NCBI RefSeq assembly: GCF_003298505.1
Contig: NZ_QNGB01000004.1
Span: 96,001-160,000, forward strand
Reading direction: 5' to 3'
DNA length: 64,000 bases
DNA from: Roseovarius sp. TE539
GTDB lineage: Bacteria > Pseudomonadota > Alphaproteobacteria > Rhodobacterales > Rhodobacteraceae
In this document: piece by piece, positions 16,543-24,409 of the stretch
Layout: each line of letters begins with the position of its first letter
Numbering within the stretch: the first letter of the stretch is position 1
Position numbers and translations under genes: made by a program
Notes under the pieces: generated by a model
What the model saw: the letters and a program-made list of their open reading frames with translations, nothing else
What the model was told of the DNA's origin: nothing
The model's database searches: none

Positions 16543-18570
16543 ATGCCGACTTACAGCCATATGCTTGCCCCGCTCGACCTTGGCCATGTCGCGCTCAGGA
16601 ATCGCGTGGTCATGGGGTCGATGCATACCGGGCTTGAGGAAACGAAGGACTGGACCCGGGTGGCAGAGTTCTATGCCGCCCGTGCCCGGGGCGGCGCCGC
16701 CCTGATGGTGACGGGGGGCATGGCGCCCAACCGCGAGGGCGGGGTCTTTCCCGGCGCGGCGGGCCTGTTCACTCCGCAGGATATCGAAAATCACCGCAGC
16801 GTGACGGACCGGGTTCATGCCGAAGGCGGTCTGATCGCCATGCAGGTGTTGCACGCCGGCCGCTACGCTTATGGACCCGAATGTGTGGCGCCGTCTCCGA
16901 TCAAGTCTCCGATTTCGCCCTTCCAGCCGACGGAACTCGACGAGGCGGGGATCGAGAAGCAGGTCGCTGATATTGTCACGGCGTGCGCCCGCGCGCGGGA
17001 GGCCGGATATGACGGGGCCGAGATCATGGGCTCCGAGGGCTATTTCCTGAACCAGTTCCTGGTCACCCATACCAACAAGCGCACCGATCATTGGGGCGGC
17101 TCCTACGAGAACCGCATGCGCCTGCCCGTGGAGGTGGTGCGCCGCGCCCGCGCCGCCGTGGGCCCGGAGTTCATCCTGATCTACCGCCTTTCCATGATCG
17201 ACCTGGTGCCCGACGGCTCCACCTTCGACGAGGTCGTGCAGCTTGCGCAGGCGGTCGAGGCGGCCGGCGCAACGATCATCAATACCGGTATCGGCTGGCA
17301 CGAGGCGCGCATCCCCACCATCGCCACCTCGGTGCCGCGGGCGGGTTTCGCGTGGGTCACGAAGAAGCTGATGGGCCGGGTCGGCATCCCTCTGATAACC
17401 TCGAACCGGATCAACACGCCGGAGGTGGCCGAGAAGGTTCTTGCTGAAGGCTGCGCCGATATGGTGTCGATGGCGCGCCCTTTCCTGGCCGACGCCGATT
17501 TCGTCACCAAGGCCGAGGCCGGGGCGGCCGATACCATCGCCCCTTGCATTGCCTGCAACCAGGCCTGCCTTGATCATACGTTCAGCGGACGGATCTCTAC
17601 CTGTCTGGTGAATCCACGCGCCTGCCACGAAACTGAACTGCGGATTGCGCCGGCACCGGAGTCGCGGAGAATCGCGGTGGTTGGGGCCGGGCCGGCAGGG
17701 TTGTCGGCGGCGATGACCGCGGCTGAACGGGGCCATCGGGTGACCCTGTTCGAGCGTGAATCACGGGTTGGCGGGCAACTCAACATGGCCCGCGAAATCC
17801 CGGGCAAGGAAGAGTTTCATGGTCTGGTGGCGTGGTACGAGACGATGCTCGACCGGCTGGACGTGACCCTGCGCCTGGGCGCCGCTGCGACTGCGGAGGA
17901 TCTTGCAGGGTTCGATGAGGTGATCGTCGCAACCGGAGTTGTTCCACGCGATCCCGGAATTCCGGGCGAGGACGGGCCGAACGTTCTGAGTTACATCGAC
18001 GTGCTGCGCGGCAAGGCCCCGGTGGGCCGGCGTGTGGCGATCGTGGGTGCGGGTGGCATCGGCTTCGACGTGGCGGAGTTCCTCGTTCACGAAGGCGAAA
18101 GCCCGACCGAGAACCTGTCGGCGTGGCGGCGTGAATGGGGGGTGGGCGATCCGGCCGCCACCCGCGGCGGCCTGGCGTCCGGCGGCCCGCAGCCGGCGCC
18201 GCCCGCGCGGCAGGTGACGCTGTTGCAGCGCAAAGCCGAAAGACCCGGCAAGCGGCTGGGGAAGACAACCGGATGGATCCACCGGGTGGCGCTCAGGATG
18301 AAGAATGTCGAAATGGTCAGCGGCGTCAATTACGATCGCATTGACGCCGAAGGCCTTCATGTCAGCGATGGCGAGGCGGGTGACAACCCTCGCCTGATCG
18401 CCGCTGACACGATCGTGCTCTGTGCGGGGCAGTTGAGCCAGCGGTCGCTGGCCGACGACCTGGCCGCGCGGGGCGTGCCGGCGCATGTGATCGGCGGGGC
18501 GGACGTGGCCGCCGAACTTGATGCCAAGCGCGCCATAGATCAGGGCACGAGACTGGCTGCCGACCTCTGA
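16543..18570 (+). CDS. NADPH-dependent 2,4-dienoyl-CoA reductase-like flavoprotein
   Basis: A 675-residue FMN/FAD/4Fe-4S enzyme. The N-terminal old-yellow-enzyme barrel (about 1-340) starts LAPLDLGHVALRNRVVMGSMHTGLEE; the cluster cysteines are in CIACNQACLDHTFSGRISTC; then come an FAD/NAD-binding module (RRIAVVGAGPAGLSAAM) and an NADP module (VAIVGAGGIGFDVAEFL). Length and order equal E. coli FadH, which reduces 2,4-dienoyl-CoA during unsaturated fatty-acid oxidation. Related enzymes act on amines (trimethylamine dehydrogenase) or bile acids, so FadH identity is the best but not the only reading. GGGAGG lies upstream. It is monocistronic as far as can be seen, with the next gene convergent. 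Confidence 0.87.
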   Translation: MPTYSHMLAPLDLGHVALRNRVVMGSMHTGLEETKDWTRVAEFYAARARGGAALMVTGGMAPNREGGVFPGAAGLFTPQDIENHRSVTDRVHAEGGLIAMQVLHAGRYAYGPECVAPSPIKSPISPFQPTELDEAGIEKQVADIVTACARAREAGYDGAEIMGSEGYFLNQFLVTHTNKRTDHWGGSYENRMRLPVEVVRRARAAVGPEFILIYRLSMIDLVPDGSTFDEVVQLAQAVEAAGATIINTGIGWHEARIPTIATSVPRAGFAWVTKKLMGRVGIPLITSNRINTPEVAEKVLAEGCADMVSMARPFLADADFVTKAEAGAADTIAPCIACNQACLDHTFSGRISTCLVNPRACHETELRIAPAPESRRIAVVGAGPAGLSAAMTAAERGHRVTLFERESRVGGQLNMAREIPGKEEFHGLVAWYETMLDRLDVTLRLGAAATAEDLAGFDEVIVATGVVPRDPGIPGEDGPNVLSYIDVLRGKAPVGRRVAIVGAGGIGFDVAEFLVHEGESPTENLSAWRREWGVGDPAATRGGLASGGPQPAPPARQVTLLQRKAERPGKRLGKTTGWIHRVALRMKNVEMVSGVNYDRIDAEGLHVSDGEAGDNPRLIAADTIVLCAGQLSQRSLADDLAARGVPAHVIGGADVAAELDAKRAIDQGTRLAADL

Positions 18571-18620
18571 ACCGGGCCCGCCTTGCGCCACCGCCACGAA
18601 AAGGGCGCGGGAGCGGCCTG

Positions 18621-19061
18621 TCACTCCACCGTGATGGTGATTACCCGGGAGGCGACGGGCGGCTCGTGGGGCACATGGGACTTGTCGCCCAGAACCAGTT
18701 GCAGGCTGTGTTCACCGGGCGGCAGATCAAGAACCGTCTCGGTCTGTCCACCGCCGAAATGCCGGTGGTGATCGTCCGCCGGAAGCGGTGCGTTCAGCTC
18801 GCCCTCTGCGCCCTCGCCAAGTGGCGGACGGTCGATGAGCAGGTGGTGATGGCCGGTGTTGGCGCGTTGCGTGCCCGCCGGGGCCACGCCCATGCCGCGC
18901 AGCCCGAAAACGACCCGGACCGGGGAAGAAACCGCCGCCCCGTCCCGGAGGTTGACGAAATACGCCTTCGCGCCTTCCGGCGCGGCTGTCTCGCCGGCCA
19001 GTGCCATGCCCGACACGGCCAGGGCGGCTGCGAGGATTGCGGTTCTCGGGGCTGCGGTCAT
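18621..19061 (-). CDS. Secreted DUF4399 protein
   Basis: A 146-residue exported protein. The signal peptide (MTAAPRTAILAAALAVSGMALA) is followed by a domain with GAKAYFVNLRDGAAVSSPVRVVFGLRGMGVAPAG and the His-rich TGHHHLLIDR and ADDHHRHFGGGQTE, ending LVLGDKSHVPHEPPVASRVITITVE: the DUF4399 pattern. The histidines suggest metal binding, but no function is known. The start at 19061 has AGGAG upstream and gives the signal peptide; the 29 extra upstream codons do not look coding. It lies periplasmic and 119 bp after another small exported protein on the same strand. Confidence 0.85.
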   Translation of the reverse strand: MTAAPRTAILAAALAVSGMALAGETAAPEGAKAYFVNLRDGAAVSSPVRVVFGLRGMGVAPAGTQRANTGHHHLLIDRPPLGEGAEGELNAPLPADDHHRHFGGGQTETVLDLPPGEHSLQLVLGDKSHVPHEPPVASRVITITVE

Positions 19062-19179
19062 CGTGTGCTCCTGTTCCGGCTGTTCGGGTTCCATCGTAAC
19101 AGCTTGGTGCGTGGCCCCCAAACCCCACGCCCGCGCGCATCCGCACACATCTGCGCGACCGGACCGGGAATGCCTCTGG

Positions 19180-19584
19180 TCAGACCCCGACTTCGGGACC
19201 GAGGCACATCAGAGGTTCCTCGCTCTGTTCCACCTCGTAGAGTTCGCGGTGCTCCGGGTCGTTCTCGAAACGGGCAACCAGCCCCCCGGCTGTCCGGCGG
19301 AAGCTCCAGCATTGCGGTTCGGGCCGGTCCTCGTACACGAAGCAGATCTCGCCGTCTTGCTCGTACCAATATCCGGCGCGGCACTTGCCATCCAGAAAGG
19401 ACCACCGGACCCGCCGGTTTCCAAGGTATTCCTCGGCTCCGTAGGCCTGCCCGTCACTGCCGTAGTAGAAGGTCTTGCCGCGCGTGTAGGAATCGAACTC
19501 CTCGGCGCTCATCCGGTCCTGTGCCGCGGCTGCGGCGGTCACGGCAAACAGGAGACAACAGGAGATGAGAGCCGATGGTCGCAT
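19180..19584 (-). CDS. Small exported protein, unknown function
   Basis: A 134-residue protein with a cleavable signal peptide (MRPSALISCCLLFAVTAAAAAQ) and a mature part containing FDSYTRGKTFYYGSDGQAYGAEEYLGNRRVRWSF, CRAGYWYEQDGEICFVYED and CWSFRRTAGGL. Three mature cysteines alternate with aromatic residues, suggesting a compact disulfide-stabilised beta domain in the periplasm. I do not recognise a named family with confidence. It lies directly downstream of the AlkB-like gene (27 bp) and upstream of the DUF4399 gene on the same strand, so the three may form one transcription unit. Confidence 0.75.
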   Translation of the reverse strand: MRPSALISCCLLFAVTAAAAAQDRMSAEEFDSYTRGKTFYYGSDGQAYGAEEYLGNRRVRWSFLDGKCRAGYWYEQDGEICFVYEDRPEPQCWSFRRTAGGLVARFENDPEHRELYEVEQSEEPLMCLGPEVGV

Positions 19585-19611
19585 GGCCCGACCTTGGCAG
19601 AGCCGCGACCG

Positions 19612-20679
19612 TCAGGCCAGACGGTTTTTCATTCCACGCCCCCGTGTCGCGAAGTTTCGCGCGCCACTCAGCCGCTCGCAACGCGGGTCCATGATCCGCC
19701 GCCACAGGGGCGGCACCAATGCGACCACTGCCATGACCGGAACCGAGGCCGGAAGAACCGGCATTTCAGCGTCGAAGCGCAATGCCGGGTAAGGCCGCGA
19801 CGGGGCCACGTGATGGTCCGAATGCCGCGGTGCGTTCAGCGTCAACGCAGAGGAATAACGGAACGGTGCGTTCCAGGAATGTTGCGGGCCGACCGGTTCA
19901 GGCGTGCCGTCGGGCCGGGCTCGCCGCCGCAGCCCGTAGTGCTGTACATAGTCCGACAACAGCATCTGGATCTGTGCATAGAGGCTCACCGCCACAAGAA
20001 AACCCGCCCCGACAAGGCCACCTAGGAGCAGGGCCGCGATCACCGTGAGAATGGCCCCTACTACATGAAAGACATAAGGATGCGGGCGTCGCCGCGCGGC
20101 CTCGCCCTTCGCACGCAGGCGGCTTTCTGCCCGCAGCCCGGCCATGAAGGCGCCCGGGGCGGCACGCAGTGCGAAGCGGTAAAATCCCTCGCCCAGCCTT
20201 GCGCTGCTGGGGTCTTTTTCCGTTCCCACATGGACGTGATGCACGCGCAGATGGGCGCTGGCGTGGTGACCGACCAGCAGAGAGGTGTACATCACCCGCC
20301 CCAGCAGGCGCAGACCCCGGGCCGGACGGTGAATCAACTCATGCGCGACTGGATGCGAGATCTGGCCGAAAATCATGCCGGCCGCGATGCCGGTCAGCAG
20401 CTTTTCGGATGTGTCCAGCCCGGTATTGCTGCCCGAACTCCGGACGATCAGCGCAAGAAGCAGCAGATGCATGATTCCCAGCACGATCAGAAGTGGCGTT
20501 GCGGCCGGGAATTCGGCTGCCGGATCGGCGTTGCGTGTGTGACGGGCAGTCAGCCGGTCCAGCACGACGATAAGCACCGTCATTGCACCGAGCGCAAGCC
20601 AGCCCCAGGCGCCGCCATGCAATGCCGCCATCACAGTCAGTGCAAATGGCAGAAGTGTTGCCAGGGCGAAAAATGACAT
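19612..20679 (-). CDS. AlkB-type membrane di-iron alkane 1-monooxygenase-like protein
   Basis: A 355-residue inner-membrane protein with several helices in the N-terminal half. The three histidine boxes of AlkB-type hydroxylases are present: HELIHR (H113-H117), HLRVHHVH (about 143-150, followed by GTEKDPSSAR) and NAPRHSDHH near the end, plus DYVQHYGL. These bind a di-iron centre that uses O2 and reduced rubredoxin to hydroxylate alkanes or related hydrophobic substrates. No rubredoxin gene is visible nearby, so electrons must come from elsewhere. The first two boxes deviate from Pseudomonas AlkB (HELGHK, EHNRGHH), so alkanes may not be the substrate. The start at 20679 is chosen because the upstream extension is arginine-rich and non-conserved in character. 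Confidence 0.83.
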   Translation of the reverse strand: MSFFALATLLPFALTVMAALHGGAWGWLALGAMTVLIVVLDRLTARHTRNADPAAEFPAATPLLIVLGIMHLLLLALIVRSSGSNTGLDTSEKLLTGIAAGMIFGQISHPVAHELIHRPARGLRLLGRVMYTSLLVGHHASAHLRVHHVHVGTEKDPSSARLGEGFYRFALRAAPGAFMAGLRAESRLRAKGEAARRRPHPYVFHVVGAILTVIAALLLGGLVGAGFLVAVSLYAQIQMLLSDYVQHYGLRRRARPDGTPEPVGPQHSWNAPFRYSSALTLNAPRHSDHHVAPSRPYPALRFDAEMPVLPASVPVMAVVALVPPLWRRIMDPRCERLSGARNFATRGRGMKNRLA

Positions 20680-20864
20680 CTCGGGTCCGGCTCCGGGGCA
20701 ATACGTCGCCGCGAGGATAGGAGTAAAAATCGGGCACCGGTCCGGCAGGACGAAGGGTTTTTTGCGGCAGGCCCAACGTTTCCGGCAGGGGATTTGTCGC
20801 TTTTGGCCTCGCGTCAGGGCGGGCAGCCCGGTATGCCTGTGCCTGAGTGAAAAAGGGGCTTGGA

Positions 20865-22550
20865 ATGGCACTGGATGAACGCAAGGGCGTCTGGAAATCG
20901 GGCAAGGGCAAGGGGCGCCATACCCCCAAGGGCCGCCAGCTCGAGGATCAGCCCTGGGATGAGGTCCGCGCTTTGCTCGGGGATGGCCCGCGCCGCCGTG
21001 ACCTGCTGATCGAGTACCTGCACCTGATCCAGGATGAATACGGACACCTGTCAGCCGCGCATCTGCGCGCTCTTGCCGAGGAAATGCGCATCGCCCAGGC
21101 CGAGGTCTACGAGGTCGCCACCTTCTATGCGCATTTCGACGTGGTGAAGGAAGGGGAGGCGCCGCCGCCAGCCCTGACCATCCGGGTGTGCGATTCGCTT
21201 TCGTGCGAGCTGGCCGGCGCGCAGGAACTCAAACAGGCGCTGGAGGCGGGAACGGACCCGGCCGAGGTCCGGGTCGTCCGGGCGCCCTGCATGGGGCGTT
21301 GCGATACCGCGCCGGTGCTTGAACTGGGCCATAACCATATCGACCACGCGACTCCCGAAAAGGTGCAGGAGGCCATTGCGGTCGGCGACACCCACGCCCG
21401 TCTGCCCGATTATCAGGGATTCGAATCCTATCGCGCCGCCGGCGGGTATCAGACGCTGGAAACTCTGCGCAAGGACGGCGATTTCGAGACCGTTCAGCAG
21501 ACGCTGCTTGATTCGGGCCTGCGCGGGCTGGGTGGCGCCGGCTTCCCGTCGGGCCGGAAATGGGGCTTTGTCCGCGCCGAAAAGGCACCGCGCTACGTGG
21601 CGGTCAACGGTGACGAGGGTGAACCGGGAACCTTCAAGGACCGATATTACCTCGAACGCGAACCGCATGTCTTCCTCGAGGGGATGCTGATCGCGGCCTG
21701 GGCGGTGGAGGCGGAAACCTGCTTCATCTACATGCGGGACGAATATCCTGCGGTGCTTGAGATACTGCGCCGCGAGATCGACGCGCTCGAAGAGGCCGGG
21801 ATCGTGGCACCCGGGCATATCGACCTTCGGCGTGGTGCCGGTGCCTATATCTGCGGCGAAGAAAGCGCGATGATCGAATCCATCGAGGGCAAGCGCGGCC
21901 TGCCGCGCCACCGGCCGCCCTTCGTGGCCAATGTCGGCATTTTCGGGCGCCCGACACTGGTCAACAACGTCGAAACCCTGCACTGGGTCACCCGCGTGCT
22001 GCGCGAGGGCGGGGAGGTTCTTTCGGGGGTCGAGAAGAACGGGCGCCACGGTCTGCGCTCCTACTCGGTTTCGGGCCGGGTGAAGTCTCCGGGCGTCCAC
22101 CTTCTGCCCGCCGGCTCCACCATCCTCGACGTGATCGAGGCCGCCGGTGGAATGCTGGACGGCCATGCCTTCAAGGCCTACCAGCCCGGGGGGCCGTCAT
22201 CGGGTCTGTTGCCGGCATCCCTGGACGATGTGCCCCTGGATTTCGACACGTTGCAACCGCACGGATCCTTCATCGGCTCCGCCGCCGTGGTGGTGCTGTC
22301 CGATCATGACAGCGCCCGCGCCGCGGCGCTCAACATGCTGCGCTTTTTCGAGGATGAAAGCTGCGGGCAATGCACGCCGTGCCGGGTGGGCTGCGAGAAG
22401 GCCGTGAAGCTGATGCAGGAAGACTGCTGGGATCAGGGTCTTCTGGATGAGCTTTGTACCGCCATGGCCGATGCCTCTATCTGCGGGTTGGGGCAGGCGG
22501 CGCCCAACCCGATCCGCCTGACGATGCAGCACTTCCCGGACGAGATCTGA
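20865..22550 (+). CDS. fdhB: Formate dehydrogenase beta subunit (fused NuoE-NuoF diaphorase)
   Basis: A 561-residue fusion. Residues about 25-155 are NuoE-like with a thioredoxin-fold 2Fe-2S site (CDSLSCELAG and CMGRCDTAP). Residues about 165-555 are NuoF-like, with the glycine-rich NADH site GLRGLGGAGFPSGRKWGF, the FMN region NGDEGEPGTFKDR, GAYICGEESAMIESIEG, and a 4Fe-4S motif CGQCTPCRVGC with a later Cys. Such fused diaphorases are the beta subunit of soluble NAD-dependent formate dehydrogenase (FDH1 type) and pass electrons from the alpha subunit to NAD. AAGGGG precedes the ATG at 20865; an in-frame GTG at 20847 is possible. It is divergent from the AlkB-like gene and 6 kb from fdhA. Confidence 0.9.
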   Translation: MALDERKGVWKSGKGKGRHTPKGRQLEDQPWDEVRALLGDGPRRRDLLIEYLHLIQDEYGHLSAAHLRALAEEMRIAQAEVYEVATFYAHFDVVKEGEAPPPALTIRVCDSLSCELAGAQELKQALEAGTDPAEVRVVRAPCMGRCDTAPVLELGHNHIDHATPEKVQEAIAVGDTHARLPDYQGFESYRAAGGYQTLETLRKDGDFETVQQTLLDSGLRGLGGAGFPSGRKWGFVRAEKAPRYVAVNGDEGEPGTFKDRYYLEREPHVFLEGMLIAAWAVEAETCFIYMRDEYPAVLEILRREIDALEEAGIVAPGHIDLRRGAGAYICGEESAMIESIEGKRGLPRHRPPFVANVGIFGRPTLVNNVETLHWVTRVLREGGEVLSGVEKNGRHGLRSYSVSGRVKSPGVHLLPAGSTILDVIEAAGGMLDGHAFKAYQPGGPSSGLLPASLDDVPLDFDTLQPHGSFIGSAAVVVLSDHDSARAAALNMLRFFEDESCGQCTPCRVGCEKAVKLMQEDCWDQGLLDELCTAMADASICGLGQAAPNPIRLTMQHFPDEI

Positions 22551-22591
22551 GATCCCCGGCCCGGACGCCGTGCCCCTGCCCTTGCCGTAAC

Positions 22592-22683
22592 GAGCGCCTT
22601 TCAGGCGCGCTGTCCTGTCTCGCCTCCGGCCCCTGGCCTTCGTCTCGGGAGCCTCCGGCGGGAGTATTTGGAGAAAGATGAAG
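22592..22683 (+). repeat. Dispersed repeat copy (extended form)
   Basis: A GCGCCTTTCAGGCGC hairpin, then GTCCTGTCTCG, a variable GC-rich stretch, then GCCTCCGGCGGGAGTATTTG and GAGAAAGATGAAG. The order and sequence match the reverse complement of 8170-8262, so the repeat unit is about 90-100 bp with a conserved left hairpin and right tail. Confidence 0.75.
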
Positions 22684-22824
22684 ACCGTCGTTCTCATTAT
22701 TCTGTCCTGCTGCATTTCGGGGGGCATCCCGTTTGCGGCGGCGTGGCCCCAAAGCGGGCGGGGCATGTGCCGGGCCGTGCAGGCGGGCGGAAGAAACTGC
22801 CGGGGACATGGCCGCGGCGGGTGA
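22678..22824 (+). CDS. Doubtful small ORF beginning in the repeat, signal-peptide-like N-terminus
   Basis: A 48-codon frame starts at the ATG inside the repeat tail (GGAGAAAGATGAAG, which also supplies a ribosome-binding-site-like GGAG). It opens with a basic residue and a hydrophobic run (MKTVVLIILSCCISGGIPFA) and ends in a Gly/Arg/Cys-rich tail. The opening looks like a signal or lipoprotein-type peptide, but composition of the tail resembles random GC-rich sequence. Reported because it is too short for routine gene calling; real expression is uncertain. Confidence 0.25.
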   Translation: MKTVVLIILSCCISGGIPFAAAWPQSGRGMCRAVQAGGRNCRGHGRGG

Positions 22825-22866
22825 CGTGGCCTGCGGGATCCTGCCGCACGGACCTGCATCAGGGCC

Positions 22867-23127
22867 TTATCCGAGCCGATCCCTTCCCGGGCGCGCATCC
22901 AGCAGTCGCTGGAAGAGCCTTCCGCCATGGCGGGGCATCGCCACCATGTAGGTGATCCACAAGGCCAGTGCGACGATAGCGGGCAGGCCGGTCAGGGTGA
23001 ATCCGGAGCCGGTTGTCGCGCCGGTCAGCAGCCTGATCGCGTAGCCGATCACGAAGAAACTGATCAGAAGGTCCAGGATGAAGGCGATCACGACCCTTGT
23101 GACCGAGGGGGTGGCGGGGTCTGTCAT
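22867..23127 (-). CDS. Small RDD-family membrane protein
   Basis: An 86-residue protein with two strong hydrophobic segments (VVIAFILDLLISFFVIGYAI and GLPAIVALALWITYMVAM). The arginine and aspartate placed as in VTRVVIAFILDLLI fit the RDD family signature, and the C-terminal RHGGRLFQRLLDARPG resembles the amphipathic tail of these proteins. It is short compared with typical RDD proteins, which have three helices. The start at 23127 (MTDPATP) has a GGGG upstream; ATG at 23142 is an alternative. Divergent from ftsY. Function unknown. Confidence 0.7.
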   Translation of the reverse strand: MTDPATPSVTRVVIAFILDLLISFFVIGYAIRLLTGATTGSGFTLTGLPAIVALALWITYMVAMPRHGGRLFQRLLDARPGRDRLG

Positions 23128-23268
23128 GACGTGGTTCCCCATGGTTTCCGCGACGACCCTATCGCGGATCGCGTGCCGGCCGAAGCGAAACCCTCGGCCG
23201 GCCCGAGGCTTCCATCCCGGCGCGATCCGCATTAGGTGCAGGTCGGAACCAGACGAGGCTTTGTAGGC

Positions 23269-24318
23269 ATGGCGTTTTTCAGCAAGCTCAAGGAACGGCT
23301 TTTCAAATCCTCCTCGAAGATCGACGAGGGGCTCGAGGCCATAATAGAGGACAGCGCGGCGGAGCCGGCATCCGCAGAGGCGCCGCCACCCGATCCCGAA
23401 ATGTCAGCCGATGCCGAAAGTCCTGCCCGCACGGGGCTGCTTGGCCGTCTCCTGGGGCGCGCGGATGCCGCCGGTGCACCGCGCCGGGTGCTCGACGACG
23501 GGATGCTAGAAGAGATCGAGGAACTCCTGATCACCACTGACATGGGCGTCGAAACGGCGTTGCGTGTGACCGCCAACATGGCCGAGGGGCGCATGGGCCG
23601 GCGCCTTTCTTCCCGCGAGGTCAAGGGTATCCTCGCGCAGGAGATCGCCCGCATCATGGAGCCGGTGGCGAGGCCGATGCCGATCTACCCCAGGAACCCG
23701 CAAGTGGTGCTTGTGGTTGGGGTGAACGGATCGGGCAAGACCACCACCATAGGCAAGCTCGCCAGCCAGTTCCGGGCCGCCGGCAAACAGGTGGTGATCG
23801 CGGCCGGCGACACGTTCCGGGCCGCGGCTGTCGAACAGCTTCAGATCTGGGGCGAAAGGGCCGGTGTTCCGGTGCTCACCGCGCCCGAAGGATCCGACCC
23901 GGCCAGCCTTGCCTTCGATGCTATGGAAAAGGCAGAGGCGGAGGGGGCCGATCTTCTGATGATCGACACGGCCGGGAGGTTGCAGAACCGCGCCGACCTG
24001 ATGGAGGAGCTGGCCAAGATTGTCCGCGTCATCCGCAAGAAAGATCCGGATGCGCCCCACAACACGCTGCTTGTCCTTGATGCCACCACCGGGCAGAACG
24101 CCCTCAGCCAGGTCGAGATTTTCCGCAAACTGGCCGATGTTTCGGGCCTTGTCATGACCAAGCTGGACGGTACCGCGCGGGGCGGCGTTCTGGTGGCGTT
24201 GGCCGATAGGTTCGGTCTGCCGATACACGCCATCGGCGTTGGTGAACAGATCGACGATCTGGCGCCCTTCGATCCCGAGGAATTCGCCGCGGCCCTGACC
24301 GGACTCGATGCCGAATGA
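23269..24318 (+). CDS. ftsY: Signal recognition particle receptor FtsY
   Basis: A 349-residue SRP GTPase that receives ribosome-SRP complexes at the inner membrane. The N-terminal A domain is acidic and short; the NG domain starts near residue 60. GTPase motifs are complete: GVNGSGKTTTIGKLA (G1), the DTFRAAAVEQL box, DTAGRLQNRADLMEEL (G3), TKLDGTARGG (G4) and the closing GVGEQIDDLAPF. It starts MAFFSKLKERLFKSSSKID, a typical alphaproteobacterial amphipathic membrane-targeting start. The stop lies before the EamA gene, and yciB follows, an order I associate with this group. Essential housekeeping gene. Confidence 0.97.
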   Translation: MAFFSKLKERLFKSSSKIDEGLEAIIEDSAAEPASAEAPPPDPEMSADAESPARTGLLGRLLGRADAAGAPRRVLDDGMLEEIEELLITTDMGVETALRVTANMAEGRMGRRLSSREVKGILAQEIARIMEPVARPMPIYPRNPQVVLVVGVNGSGKTTTIGKLASQFRAAGKQVVIAAGDTFRAAAVEQLQIWGERAGVPVLTAPEGSDPASLAFDAMEKAEAEGADLLMIDTAGRLQNRADLMEELAKIVRVIRKKDPDAPHNTLLVLDATTGQNALSQVEIFRKLADVSGLVMTKLDGTARGGVLVALADRFGLPIHAIGVGEQIDDLAPFDPEEFAAALTGLDAE

Positions 24319-24409
24319 GTCTGCCCTGGGCGTCTTTGTCCCGCGGCAGCTGGCCCGGCACTGTCGGGCGCCTGGCACGCCGCGGGCTCGGGCCAGCGTG
24401 CCGGCGGCG

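Larger units (their letters stand above)
22551..22866. other. Gap between fdhB and the RDD gene: repeat plus a doubtful small frame
   Basis: The first half contains the dispersed repeat (22592-22683). The second half contains the 48-codon frame listed at 22678. No other coding or RNA pattern is visible. Confidence 0.6.

Noticed and set aside
16280..16705. 141-codon plus-strand frame in the gap before the dienoyl-CoA reductase
   Set aside because: Its second half is out of frame inside a real gene and its first half has no conserved pattern.
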